DNA of 64,000 nucleotides from positions 50,892,258-50,956,257 of the forward strand of contig OX411552.1 of the NCBI GenBank assembly GCA_948146395.1, written 5' to 3'. A program made the position numbers and the translations under genes. The notes beneath the pieces were generated by a model. It was not told where the DNA came from, made no database searches, and was given only the letters and a program-made list of their open reading frames with translations. This document shows, in pieces, positions 12,291-33,681 of the stretch; the first letter of the stretch is position 1; every line of letters starts with the position of its first letter. The stretch comes from Fragum whitleyi. Lineage: Eukaryota; Mollusca; Bivalvia; Cardiida; Cardiidae.

Positions 12291-13060
12291 TACCGTCGAA
12301 GCTATAGAAATTTCTACATAAAATACAAGATTTATATCTGAAAATTAAATGAGCCTGTGCGTGAGAGTGCGAACAATTTCAAATATGCGCAAAGCAAAGA
12401 CTCTGATCAGAGTCTTCACTGTGCGTTTAGTAGATAAATAAGGGCTCAAAGTATCTGTAGACCATCAGATACATTTATATTTACAGTAGTGGCTGACAAC
12501 GCTACTCAATGTTTGCACCTTACGAACGTTCCAAATTGTTGGATATGTCACTCACAAGCTCAAAACATGTTCTATCCATTTGCTAAGTAAAATCAACGCT
12601 TGCTGACAACTTTGAAAGGATTTGAAGTACTTCTCATAGAACAACCTTAGGTTCCAAAAAATGGGAGCGATTCCGTTCAAGGTTTATTCACTTTTTCGTT
12701 AAAAGCTATCTAGAGCTACCAAACCAGAAAAGAATAACCCTCCTTAATATTCTTTAAAGTATGAAGTCGGATCGTATCATCTGTATATGCTGCAAAAGTC
12801 GATTATCCTGAACACTTGTTATCGTTTGACAAAAAAGGTGGCCACCTATCTGACCTAAGGTGAACCCATATTATACACATAGACATAACATTCTTACAGA
12901 AACTAAAGTTTATCGAGGCGAAAAGAAGTAAATAGTTGAGTTTGTGGATACATCAAATACGTCGAGGTTAAATATCATAACCTACCTTATTTTATCAAGA
13001 AGAGCAGGTTGGCTAGAATTTGAAACATATTACACGAAACTAGCTTTTCCGTTAAAATAT
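12291..13060. other. Upstream region of the complete esterase gene
   Basis: No repeat or exon is recognised. It must hold the promoter and 5' UTR of the gene starting at 13061 unless a non-coding first exon lies further left. I could not identify a convincing TATA box or initiator. Confidence 0.35.
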
Positions 13061-23346
<10,286 letters not shown>

Positions 23347-24425
23347 TACAAGTAAACAAATAACGGTTTTGTGTAATTGCGTACCCCTTTTTATTTGTAA
23401 ATGTACTACCCCAAAGTTATAAGTACTCCGATTGGAAATGTAAATTTATATTCTACAAAAATAGCAGTGTGAGCTGGAATCTATATAAAAACTGATCACT
23501 TTTACAAATGAAAAATATTTTTTTTGCAATTTTATAGACTGACCGCACTTTTACACAACTTTGTATGTAAGGGGTGTAACGACAAATCAATAATACCTAA
23601 ATCACGAGGTGAGAATTCTGGGTTTACGACTAAAAAGCTTAACCAAATTGCCTCTTTGACAGAATAAAGCTATGAAAGAACCGTTGATCAAACTTGACCC
23701 TTTTCCTGATAACAAAACGATTATTTGAAAATCTCTAAAAAAAAACTTTCGAACACCCCACCCACCGAACTTTACAAGGTCCCTTTATGAAAAGATAACT
23801 TTTTGGGGGCGCTTGACGTTGTCTTTTACAATATTTTAGTCATATCACGATAATTGAGGCACATAACAACAGGTTATTTCCGTTTAACACACAATCTCAA
23901 CACAAAACACCATATTTGTTTCTCCGGTTACTCAGCCAATTAAGGCGATGAACATGATCGTTGACTGAATAATGTTGCACGCTGTTGGATCATGGTTTGC
24001 AATCTAACCTGCTACCGAAAGATTAAACAATAGATTAAAACATGTATTACAGGTGATGGGTGTTAGAATAATCCAGATTTAAAAACGGAGTACTTATACT
24101 TTTTCTAAGTCAAAAGTAATATTTTGGCTATATGTTACGCTATTGTTTTAGTGTCTAAATTACCAGGCTCATAGGTTAAAATTACAGCAGCACTGTGGGT
24201 AACATATTTTAAACAAGAAGATTAGACTCTGTCTTTCCTTTATCGCTCATCTGTCTAATATTAGATTACTGAGAATTGACCTGCATTAACAAAGGCTTTC
24301 AAAGGATAAATAAGTCCCATCTGCTATGGGTAGATTAATAGTTTAATAAAAATACTACAAACGAATGTTTTAGAAGAGTCATCCAAGTACTATTACCATA
24401 CAGTTCAGTTGAAATCATCTCTGTG
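23347..24425. other. 3' flank of the esterase gene
   Basis: No gene is recognised. AATAAA at about 23663-23668 is a possible poly(A) signal 317 nt after the stop codon. Confidence 0.4.
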
Positions 24426-24429
24426 ATTA

Positions 24430-25036
24430 GGAGATGTTTCGAAATCTTACAAATCAGCTTACCAAAGTAAAATTAATCCCCATTCTACTTTCAAAGAATT
24501 ATTCCATGATTTGTCAAACTCTGATATGCACAATCAAGCCATGCGCCCCATTTTTCACCGAATCAAACATTCGCAAACAAGTTTTGACAGGGATTTACCA
24601 AGAAGCATTTCTGCCAATTTCGGTTTAGGCCTAGGAGGTTTTCAAATCAATATACCATGATTTCTCTAAGTCAAATAAGTCCTGCTATGCCATGCCCTAT
24701 TTTTTTTCATCGAGTTACGAATTTATAAACAAGTTTTGAAAAAGACCGTCCGAGGTATATTTCTTTAACCAAGGAACATTCTTCACAAATTTAGTTGGAA
24801 TTAGCGCAGTGATTTAGGAGGAGGTCCTTAAAGAATTATAAGCACACCAACTGTCACCAACAACTTCTGAGAAAGTGTCACTGAAAGAACATTTCTGTTT
24901 AAATTTTCGTGTATTGGTTTGGCAGAAAATGCTTTGTAAATTGTTGACGACTACCGACGAACGACATGCGCCGCACGATTGGACGCTTGGTTACCACAAA
25001 AGCTCACTTCCAGGATGATGTGCTCAGGTGAGCTAA
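24430..25036 (-). mobile_element. GCTCACCTGAGCAC-type minisatellite element, copy 3 (reverse)
   Basis: The right end reads ACGAACGACATGCGCCGCACG...GGATGATGTGCTCAGGTGAGCTAAG, the reverse of the family head. Inside are about three diverged units with phrases like AATCAAGCCATGCGCCCC, AGTCCTGCTATGCCATGCCC and GCGCAGTGATTTAGGAGGAGG, matching units of the 8160-9238 copy. Confidence 0.58.
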
Positions 25037-25630
25037 GAACTTACATTTGTCCAAATTGAATGAGTGCGAGTATTTCCGTTTTTGGCCTGGTTAAGCAGGC
25101 CAAAGGAAACAACCATGTATCCTGGAAATCGCCTAGGATAAACATAATCGTTTCAAAAACCGATGTAATTTTTTTGTGCTCATGCGCGCAAAAAATAGGT
25201 ATACGTCATCAACTTTTGTGCGACACGAAGTGCTTTGTGTGTTCAAAGCAGTGCTTGCAGATCACTACGCTGTAATAGAATCAAAGTACTGATAGTACTG
25301 AAGGCGAGGGAACTGAATAGACGAAACAACACACGATGTCAATTTCCTTGAATATAACCTTGATTATTCACCTCGTCCTTAGTATGTATACCAGATATTA
25401 TCTTACTTATCACTGCCAAAATCACTGCTGTGTTAAAGATGCATTGCTCTTATATCTTATCTTGACGGAACACCTTGCTAAAAGGGAAAAGAAGAAGACG
25501 CTGCTAACTAACACTTTCTCCCTTATATTATCTACCCTTTCTGCTACAAATTTTACTAATTTGCCCACAAATAGTATGTAATCTGCAACCCTTTACAATT
25601 TGGACCTGTCTAAATAGTTGTTGTCTTGTT
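25037..25630. other. No gene recognised
   Basis: AT-rich intergenic sequence between the reverse repeat and the tRNA-like sequence. The small frames at 25060-25275 and 25336-25581 show no family motif. Confidence 0.4.
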
Positions 25631-25639
25631 AGTGTGCCA

Positions 25640-25716
25640 GACGGGGAAGTGAACCCACGCGGTCGAACTTCAATGATTTTGAAGTCCGGTGCTCTACCAA
25701 CTGAGCTATTGGGGCT
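25640..25716 (-). repeat. tRNA-like SINE head (minus)
   Basis: The plus strand shows the complements of an A box (CCAACTGAGCTA, 25698-25709) and a B box (GGAAGTGAACC, 25645-25655). The minus strand reads TAGCTCAGTTGGTAGAGCACC, almost identical to the SINE head at 17905. The ends do not form a 7-bp acceptor stem, so it is a tRNA-derived relic. The conserved SINE body is not found next to it. Confidence 0.55.
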
Positions 25717-26221
25717 GAGAGATACGTTGAATAATATTTGAGAAGGTATTTGAAATGAAAAAAACAAAAAATCCAACACACATGTGGATTAGAAAATACG
25801 CATGCATTATTATATCTTGTTACATGCGATTTATCATTTATTCCCAACGTTTTGCGTTGTATAATTTGGTGAATTGGAATAATCCGGAATTGTTATGTGG
25901 AGCTGAAAAGTATATGATTGTTGAATCTGTGTTTGGGGATCGTCTGTAGTCACAAAGAGTCCACCTGACATCAAGGCATATTTGGTTTCGAACCCAATCA
26001 CATTTAATTGCTAGGTGAATCTTTTCAAATACAACCATATTTGCAGTGTAATTATACGAGGAAGCAAGGTGATATACTCCAAACGATTCACAAAAGTATA
26101 TGAAGTACAACTTTCCTTATATTTATTGACTAGATGTTAGGTGACTAAAATGCTACTTTGTACAAAAGGGGCACTGACGATTCAATAGTTATTGAAACAA
26201 AAGAAGTGACGCAAGATCACA

Positions 26222-28204
26222 TCATAAGGTTCCTCCTTCAAAACCCTTCAATGGAAGAACATAGAATTCATACCCCGCTTCGTCGCTAGAAACCACAGCT
26301 AATGAATTACTTATCTTACAAACACTTTGAAGACCTCGTAATCCAACTCTATAAGATTTTTTTTGTTTGCCATCTTTAGACATCCGAAAGATTTCTTTGC
26401 TTTGTGACGCACATATAAGTAAGTCTCCATTGCAGCAAACTGTGGTGCCAAGAGGGCATCTCATTTTGGGCTTACCTTCAAAACAGAAAATGATTTCACC
26501 AAGATTGTCAGTTCTTAACCCAAGTATGCCCTTGTCAGCGTCCGATACATACAGCAGCAATCCGTCTTCACTTACACACAGATAATTAGGTCGCCTGAGA
26601 CGTGTCTTACCACAGTAAGTGTTCATACTCAGACAGTTGCCGTATGAGTCGGTCTCAAAAATATGGGCAGTATCGCCATTGTACCCACAAAAGATGAAGT
26701 TATTCCCTGCCACAGCGGCTCCCGTCGATTCCTTTTTCAACCCGAAAGATCTCTCGATTGAAAGAAACCCAAGAGTATCGACTAAAACACACGTCGGTTC
26801 TGACAAGTTATCTTCATCATTTGCTCTATTCGGTTCAGCATGTGCTGCGCCTTTCAGAACGGTAACAATATATTTATTGTCTAAGTATGGTGCTATCTGC
26901 CAAGGCTCACCTCCAAGATCTATAGAATCACAAACATCAAACTCGTCACCATTTATTCTAACAAGTTTAAGCTTTTTGTTACCGTTATCAGCAATAAGTA
27001 TTGTGTCTTGTTTAGTTTTTACAAGATCCGTAATGCACGTTTTTGAACCATAATCCCCTTCTGTCCAACAAGAATATGATTTCAATGTAGAGTAATTTGT
27101 AATGCGAGTTTCATTTGAACACTCATAATTGACATTTAAGTTATTTGCACCATGTTTCTCGTGGATATTTCTTGTAGTTATCTGTAATCTGTTCGTTGTG
27201 ATGTTGAGTCCACTTCCGCTTTGGGAAGAATTGCCTTTAACGCCATTATGTTTACTATTTTCCCTGACTATCTCCCCAAATTTTGTCCTCTTCAGTAAGC
27301 TTTGAAGTTCACTATTGCCTGTGAAAGTCAGCCCCGAGACAGGCCTAAGTGCCTGGCGTTTTGTTTCAAAGTCTCTGTATTCTTTAACATTCCTTGCTTT
27401 TATCTCTTTAAGAGTTTTATGTTGTTCCTCTTGATCAACCTGTTCATCTGGACGTTTTGGTTTCTCGACACTTTCAATGTCAAGCAAGACATTTTCAATT
27501 TTCTCGTCACATAGTCGGATTATGTCAAAAATTGGTTTAAACATCCCATTTATGTCTTCGACAAACTGTTTCTGCTTAAGCTTAATTAGTTTTAAAAGCT
27601 CCTCTGTGTGTTTGTCTACTTCTTTCACTAAATTATTTAGTTGTGCTTTGAGGTTTTCCTCATTATTTTCCAGTCTAAAACGTCGTAATTGAAACAAGCT
27701 ATCATTGAGTTGTGCAGTTATAATTGATTTTTCAGATTTGCAGTCAACAAATGCATCGTCGGTTGACATTGTTTCATACGAATACTGTAAAGTACCGGGT
27801 ATGGTCAAAATATTTGATTGATTTGATATTGGCATAGTTTGAAAGTGGTTAGTTTGTTCTGAATGGTTATATATACAAATGTTGCACGAAACAGTGTTGC
27901 AGTCTAAACATATTTGTTCAGCATCATTATTTTTACATTCCTGACAACTTTGCTGCACGACATCAGATAGATTTAAAGAGGAAGAAGTATCCCCAGATCC
28001 TAAGAAAGTAGGAGACCGAACTGAAGGTACTATATCAATGTTTCCAACACATTCATCATCATTTAAAGGCGAAGTAGATGTTTTTGGTGTCTGAGTCTTC
28101 ATATGAGAGGCTAGAGATCGTTCTAACGCCCTTCCGTCCCTGCTTCTATTCACAAACTTTGAACCAGACGTAAGAGTCTCGTCCAGTGAAACATTTCCTT
28201 CCAT
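26222..28204 (-). CDS. RING-less B-box protein with C-terminal beta-propeller-like region
   Basis: A single intronless frame of 660 residues. Residues 1-80 are Ser/Thr-rich and disordered-looking. A B-box zinc finger spans about 87-120 (C87, C90, C99, C102, C107, C110, H114, H120; SCQECKNNDAEQICLDCN). About 150-275 is a charged helical, coiled-coil-like stretch. The C-terminal 260 residues carry NHL/propeller-like blades (TILIADNGNKKLKLVRI, YLCVSEDGLLLYVSDADKGI, LGTTVCCNGDLLICAS). This resembles the TRIM/B-box-NHL proteins greatly expanded in bivalves. The RING that would make it a ubiquitin ligase is absent, so it is better seen as a cytosolic binding or scaffolding protein; function unknown. 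The start is the first ATG of the frame, and the N-terminus precedes the B-box without a break. AATAAA on the minus strand at 26127-26122 lies about 95 nt past the stop. No introns suggests origin by retroposition or family expansion. Confidence 0.88.
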   Translation of the reverse strand: MEGNVSLDETLTSGSKFVNRSRDGRALERSLASHMKTQTPKTSTSPLNDDECVGNIDIVPSVRSPTFLGSGDTSSSLNLSDVVQQSCQECKNNDAEQICLDCNTVSCNICIYNHSEQTNHFQTMPISNQSNILTIPGTLQYSYETMSTDDAFVDCKSEKSIITAQLNDSLFQLRRFRLENNEENLKAQLNNLVKEVDKHTEELLKLIKLKQKQFVEDINGMFKPIFDIIRLCDEKIENVLLDIESVEKPKRPDEQVDQEEQHKTLKEIKARNVKEYRDFETKRQALRPVSGLTFTGNSELQSLLKRTKFGEIVRENSKHNGVKGNSSQSGSGLNITTNRLQITTRNIHEKHGANNLNVNYECSNETRITNYSTLKSYSCWTEGDYGSKTCITDLVKTKQDTILIADNGNKKLKLVRINGDEFDVCDSIDLGGEPWQIAPYLDNKYIVTVLKGAAHAEPNRANDEDNLSEPTCVLVDTLGFLSIERSFGLKKESTGAAVAGNNFIFCGYNGDTAHIFETDSYGNCLSMNTYCGKTRLRRPNYLCVSEDGLLLYVSDADKGILGLRTDNLGEIIFCFEGKPKMRCPLGTTVCCNGDLLICASQSKEIFRMSKDGKQKKSYRVGLRGLQSVCKISNSLAVVSSDEAGYEFYVLPLKGFEGGTL

Positions 28205-29250
28205 TTCGATACTTTTTCTGCTAAATTGTCTTCTGGCTTAACTATCCATTCGTCCAATCATAAACTGATTTTTTTATTGTATGTGTAACTGGAACACGTT
28301 TTGAACCTGAAACACAATTTTCAAATACATTAACAATAACATGACAATGACATTGACTATGACAAATACTTTATTTACGTACAAAGGCCACCGGCCAAAG
28401 ATACAAAAAAAATATAGCAAAATATACATAGCTTCGAGAAATATGCTAAATTTCGTATGAGAATCGAAGGAACGTATGAAGCAATTTTCTTTATAATTGT
28501 CCATTTTCGTAATTCTAAAAAAATCAGTACTACCTTTACACCAACTGAACAAGTAATGTTTTGGTTTTTTTCATCATGTTTTGGACAATAGAAAAATTCA
28601 TGAAATTCACAATCAGCGACCGTATTTTATTTCCATGTGGGGCTTTTTTCTATTTCTATCTCTATTCCAAATTTAAGATTTAACATCTAAATCTTGCTAG
28701 TGCATTTTTTGTATGATAAATCAAGAGTAAGGTATGTTTCAGAGTTTAACAGAGATTTAAAGTTTCTGTAGTGAAAACCTTAGAATCATCTATAAATGCG
28801 TTCCAATTTTGTTAAAAAAAACTACCATACGCTGCTTGAAAACTTGCAAGAAATGATTTGAGTCCCGGAGCTCCTGTATTACCAATACGTGTCCGAATCC
28901 ATAATTAAATAAAATATTTTTAATATATGTCACCCAATTTTTGCGTCTATCATCATCTAGTGTTTTCAGTAACTTGGGTAACTAAATTTTGTCATCTCGA
29001 ACAAATTACGCCAAATATTTGATACAATGAATCTAGTCAATGAATTAAGGATATCTCCCACATTCACATGAACCATGTTATTGGTTGTACTATTCACTTT
29101 AATGTACTTTTTTACAGAATTCAAAGTGCACTGATTCTAGAACGTTCGAGTAAAGAATTGGTTTTCAACCGAATCAAACAATCTAAAAATAACTTTATGG
29201 GCGTAATAACCAAATGATCTCTTATATCTATAAATGGAAAGAATCGCTTT
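28205..29250. other. 5' flank of the B-box gene; no other gene recognised
   Basis: AT-rich, with no supported exon. ACTTTATTTACGTACAAAGGCC near 28368-28390 recalls the 3' tails of LINE-type elements in reverse, but no coding remnant is attached. Confidence 0.4.
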
Positions 29251-29490
29251 TTATACCCCCGCAAAACGAATGTTTTCGGGGGTATACTGGAATCAGCCTA
29301 TCTGCCCGTCCGTCCGTCCGTCTGTCTGCCTGTCTGTCCGTCCATCTGTCTGGTCATCCTTCAAAAGCTTTCAATTTTTTTTTTACAATTACTTATCACA
29401 TATTGAGCAAGACACAATTTTGAGTTCCCAACTCCTCCTGGTTCAAGAATTATTTGCCCTTGAACTTAAGACATTTTTTTCTCACTTATA

Positions 29491-29925
29491 CAGTTAAGAA
29501 CATTCTAAATTGACTGGATGAATGATTTATGAATGATTTTGGAATGAAAATGAATGAGTGTGTGGAGCGAGTTTTGAGTGAAATTCAAGGCAGGTAAATC
29601 TACATCGCAATTTTTGTTCAGGATGAACAAAATTTGCGATATTGATTACCTCCATTTTATAAAATTTGCATAAAATTTCTATAATTAGCTTCCTATTTTC
29701 CAAGAACCTGTGAGACGCTAACAACTTGAATAATGTCAGTGAAATCGCGAATTTTCTCTATCAAACTTAATTTTGAATGACGTTGTTAATTCCATATTTT
29801 TCAATGGGTTTGAGCGTTTTTGAATGGTTTGAGTGAGTGTTTGGAATGAATGAATGGAGCGCTGAGTGATTGATTTAGAATGGTTTTGATGGAGGTGAAT
29901 GTCAATTTCACGATGTAACTAACTG
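29491..29925. mobile_element. TA-flanked MITE, copy 2 (435 bp)
   Basis: The host unit reads CTCACTTACACTAGTAATTTTG at 30099-30120, uninterrupted. Here the same phrase is split as CTCACTTATA then the element, then TACTAGTAATTTTG, giving TA at both ends. Terminal inverted repeats are CAGTTAAGAACATTCTAAATTGA and the complement of TCAATTTCACGATGTAACTAACTG. The body matches the copy at 9811-10244 over nearly the whole length. Confidence 0.8.
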
Positions 29926-30647
29926 TACTAGTAATTTTGTGTCGTGAGTTTTTCTTACAGTTTTCCTTCAAAAAGCTTTGAAATTTTTTTACAATTATTT
30001 ATCACATGTTGAAGTTTTGCAAGACGCAATTTTGAGGTCCCAACTCCTCCTGGTTCAAGAATTATTTGCCCTTGAACTTTAGACCTTTTTTTTCTTTTCT
30101 CACTTACACTAGTAATTTTGTGTTGCAAACTCCTCCTTCAGTTTTTCTTCAAAAGCTTTGAAATTCTATACAATTATTTATCACATTTTGAAGTTTTGCA
30201 GGATGCAATTTTGAGGTCCCAACTTCTCCTGGCTCAAGAATTTGCTTAGTTTTGCGATGACTCGTAAAACTTGTTAATTGGCAATATAGCATAACAAGAT
30301 TGTGATTGGTTGATAATTTTGGTGGGTATTGAAATGCAAAATTTTCGCGGGATAAGTCACAGTTTGTTTAAGTCGGTCTCGAAGTGTTTATTTACCAGTT
30401 TAAAGTTGTGAAGACATTGGTTTCACTGTACCATGTGCTTCGAATAATTTGAACTTAATTTTTGTCGTCTGTCCATGGATATTTGTGATGTAGTCGGAGG
30501 GACTATTTAGTATTTGTGCCCGGTGTATGGGACTATTTTAAGGCCCTATACGGGTTTTATCTGACCGAGTCTTTAGTTTTGGATTCACTTTAATAAACTT
30601 TATTTTTGTGTAAATTCTTGTTGAGATTCAGAAAGATAACGCAAATT

Positions 30648-31802
30648 ATGGCTACTGGGAGGCAAAAAGTTCAAATAGACTATAAAAAATGCATGGACAA
30701 GGGTTGGGAGATTTTGCGCCGTCTACTCCCGTGGGGAGTCCCGTTAGAGGGCGCGACAGGAACCAACAAATAAGCCTGGCACCAGCCGAAACAAGCTATT
30801 CCGCTTCCGGTTATCAGGATGAAGAAACCGATCAGTTGTTTCTAGCAGAAAAGGCCCATTTGGAACAAACATTACACAGATTGAGAAGGGAGAAGGAATT
30901 GCAGTCACTCCGAGACGAGGTGGAAAGGGCGCACAGGGAACTGAAGGAGCGTGATACTGAACGTGTGCGAAAGGACGTTAGCGCTGACCAAAAAAGTAAG
31001 TGCAGAGACCAGAAAACGGATGGAGACGACCAAGACAGCAAAGGTAACTCAATCTTTTCTGTAAAAACATAAAGATTTGAGGCAGGCAGCTCGTCGTCAG
31101 TTAGCTAAGCTTGGTTTGTGTGACATAGATGGAGAATCTGACTCTAGTGACGATGTGGGAGCTTCAGGTGACACTTTGCCCAACAGTGAAAGTAAAAAAG
31201 GTCCATGCAAATCTGGGATAAACGGTAAATCTGCTGATCAAGTTGTTTGCCCCCAGAATTATCCCCATGCTTTCCTTAGATTTGAGTTCGTCAGCAATTC
31301 ATTGGAATTTGAGAATTTGAGTTTCAATCTTTTTATTGCCGGAGAATTGGAAATCATTTCTCAAAGGGGGATTTCTAATACTGAAAGAAAGGGTAGAATG
31401 GATCTTTTAAAAAGGCTTATGTATCTAAACTCCTCATATGAATTTTCAGTTCTCAAATAACTGTATGACGCCATATTGAGAGACATTGGGTTAGGCTATA
31501 GGAAATGGAGTGATGATTTCTTGTACATTGAGAATACAATTTTGGCTTCAGCTTCAATCAAGCTGAGGCCTAAGACTGACTTCTCAATGGGTTCTAACTC
31601 AAACCAGAGTAAAGTTGATGACAAAATGTGGTTTTGTGCCAAATATCAAAGAAACAAATGCCCTTTTAAAGATTCACATTCAGTTACAATTAAAGGGAAA
31701 ATAAAATTTGCTAAACATGTGTGTGCCTCCTGTTGGCTTAAAGAAAAAAAGGAACAAAGTCACCCAGAGTGTTCATCGGCTTGCCCGCACACCAGTGCAT
31801 GA
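30648..31802 (+). pseudogene. gag-like protein of the YR retrotransposon (broken)
   Basis: Pieces lie in different frames: an N-terminal part (frame of 30689-31072) with a strongly charged coiled-coil region (HLEQTLHRLRREKELQ), then 31077-31802 in another frame with one in-frame TAA at 31458-31460. The second part has the typical YR-element gag block FNLFIAGELEIISQRG and RKGRMDLLKRLMYL. It ends with a Cys/His-rich region (WFCAKYQRNKCPFKDSH, HVCASCW, HPECSSACPH) likely to bind zinc and nucleic acid. The switch near 31045-31090 (AAAGGTAACTC...TTTGAG) could be a short intron or a frameshift. An upstream ATG at 30648 opens a different frame, so the true start is uncertain. Confidence 0.7.
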
Positions 31803-31833
31803 CGCGGTCACTTTGACAAAATGTCACGGTTGA

Positions 31834-33651
31834 ATGAGAAAGTTGTTAATATTTTTTTTACCATCCTTTGTTTCATTTGAATATCATAGTTCATCAACAT
31901 GTGGTAAAAAAGCATCATGTAAAGTTTGCCATGAATTGACAATAATTAATAGTAATAATTCTTCAAAATTACTGAAAATTCATGAAAAAGTTATAGAATC
32001 AGGTTGCTTTAACTATTTGAAGGCTCGTATTCCCGTGAATTTTAAGTTCAAAACAGGGTTCATGCTCAGAATGTTACATGGATATGATGACCTGCAAGTT
32101 CTCGATTTATTGAAATTCGGATTTCCTTTGGGCGACTTCATTAGTCCAAATTTAGATAATCTGAAAATAAGAAAAAAATTGAAAAATCATTCAGGGGCAG
32201 AATCTTATCCAGATCACATTGAGAAATATTTAAAGAAAGAGGCTGCTCATGGTGCGATTATAGGTCCTTTTTTCAACAATCCATTTAAAAGAGATCTTAT
32301 TATTTCACCCCTTAACTCAGTGCCCAAAACTAATCCTGGGGAAAGGAGGGTAATTCTGGACCTTAGTTACCCTAAAAATGGAGATAGTGTTAATAAGTCA
32401 AAAGATTTTTATTTGGGGAAAAAAATTCAATTAATTTTCCCAAAAATTGACGATTTTGTGTCATTGATTTTAAGCAAAGGACCAGGATGTCTTTTATACA
32501 AACTTGATTTGAGAAGAGCATATCGTCAAATACGTATATGTCCTTCGAGTTATAGTCTGGTGGCTTTTAAATGGAAAGGTCATATTATTACAGATTCCGT
32601 GTTGCCGATGGGTCTGAAAACATCGGCGTATATATGTCAAAGAGTTACTAATGCCTTTTTCTATATGTTGCTTAATATAGGGTTAGCAGTTTTAAATTAT
32701 TTAGATGATTTCGGTGGGGTCGAAGTTCCGGAAAAAGCTAATTTTGCCTTCAATGTCATAAGACAAATTTTTATATCAAGTGGCTTAGAAGAGGCTTTAG
32801 ATAAAGCATGTGAGCCCTCTGAAATCATGATTTTCCTTGGTGTTTTGTTCAACACCAAAACAATGACTATGTCCGTGACAAAGGAAAGGCTGCAGGAAAT
32901 TAGATCTTTGATTCAAACATGGTTATCAAAAGATTATGCTTCTATTAAAGAAATTTAAAAGCTCATAGGAAAGTTGAATTTCATAGGGGCCTGCGTGAGG
33001 TCCAGTAGAATATTTGTAAATAGAATTTTAATTTGGTTTAGAGAATGTAACAAATTCTCAGAATTAGACAAGTTATTTATTCCTGCAGAGGTCAAGAAGG
33101 ACATAGAATGGTGGAATAGGTTCTTACCGATTTACAACGGTGTTTCATTGATAGATCATGGACCTTGGTTGGAGGTGGATTAATTGTTCAGCTCTGATAG
33201 TTGTCTAACTGGATGCGGAGGGCTGTTCAATGAAAGGTACTTCCATACTGAGTTTCCGGAGTTTCTCTTGAGTCAAAAATTGCATATCAGTGCATTGGAA
33301 TTACTTGCTATTGTTGTTGCATTGCATTTATGGAGTCCTTTTTTACAGGGGAAAAGGATACAGGTGTTTTGTGACAATCAAGCCGCATGTATTGTTTTGA
33401 ATTCTGGTAAAGCCAAATGCCCGTCCCTACAAAAGTGTTTGCGTGAAATCTGCTTTTGGACATCCATTTATGACTTTCAAATTAGAGCTATATTCTTAGA
33501 AGGCAGGCTTAACCGTGTTTCGGATAGTCTTTCAAGGTTACATTTAGATAGAAAGTTTGAAGCAATTTTTCATTCCAATTTTACAAACACATCTCATTTC
33601 ATTGAAGAAAAGATTTCAGAACATGTTTTTAAGTTCAGTCATTCATGGTAA
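31834..33651 (+). pseudogene. Reverse transcriptase-RNase H of the YR retrotransposon (two in-frame stops)
   Basis: One continuous frame with TAA at 32956-32958 and 33181-33183. RT blocks: NSVPKTNPGERRVILDLSYP, YKLDLRRAYRQIRI (first catalytic Asp), VLPMGLKTSAYICQ, VLNYLDDFGG (YLDD at 32698-32709) and IFLGVLFNTKTM. After the first stop the thumb-like KLIGKLNFIGACVRSSRIFV follows. After the second, RNase H appears with SSDSCLTGCGG, LELLAIVVAL, VFCDNQAACIVLNSG and RLNRVSDSLSR, holding the expected D-E-D-D residues. The first stop sits where related proteins usually have Gln (CAA to TAA). Sequence 31803-31850, upstream, ends TATCATAG, a possible 3' splice site. Confidence 0.85.
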
Positions 33652-33681
33652 TATTTTTTTTCAGGTATTATTCTGAAAACT

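Noticed and set aside
26367..27692. Plus-strand frames opposite the B-box gene
   Set aside because: They are shadows of the long minus-strand coding frame.
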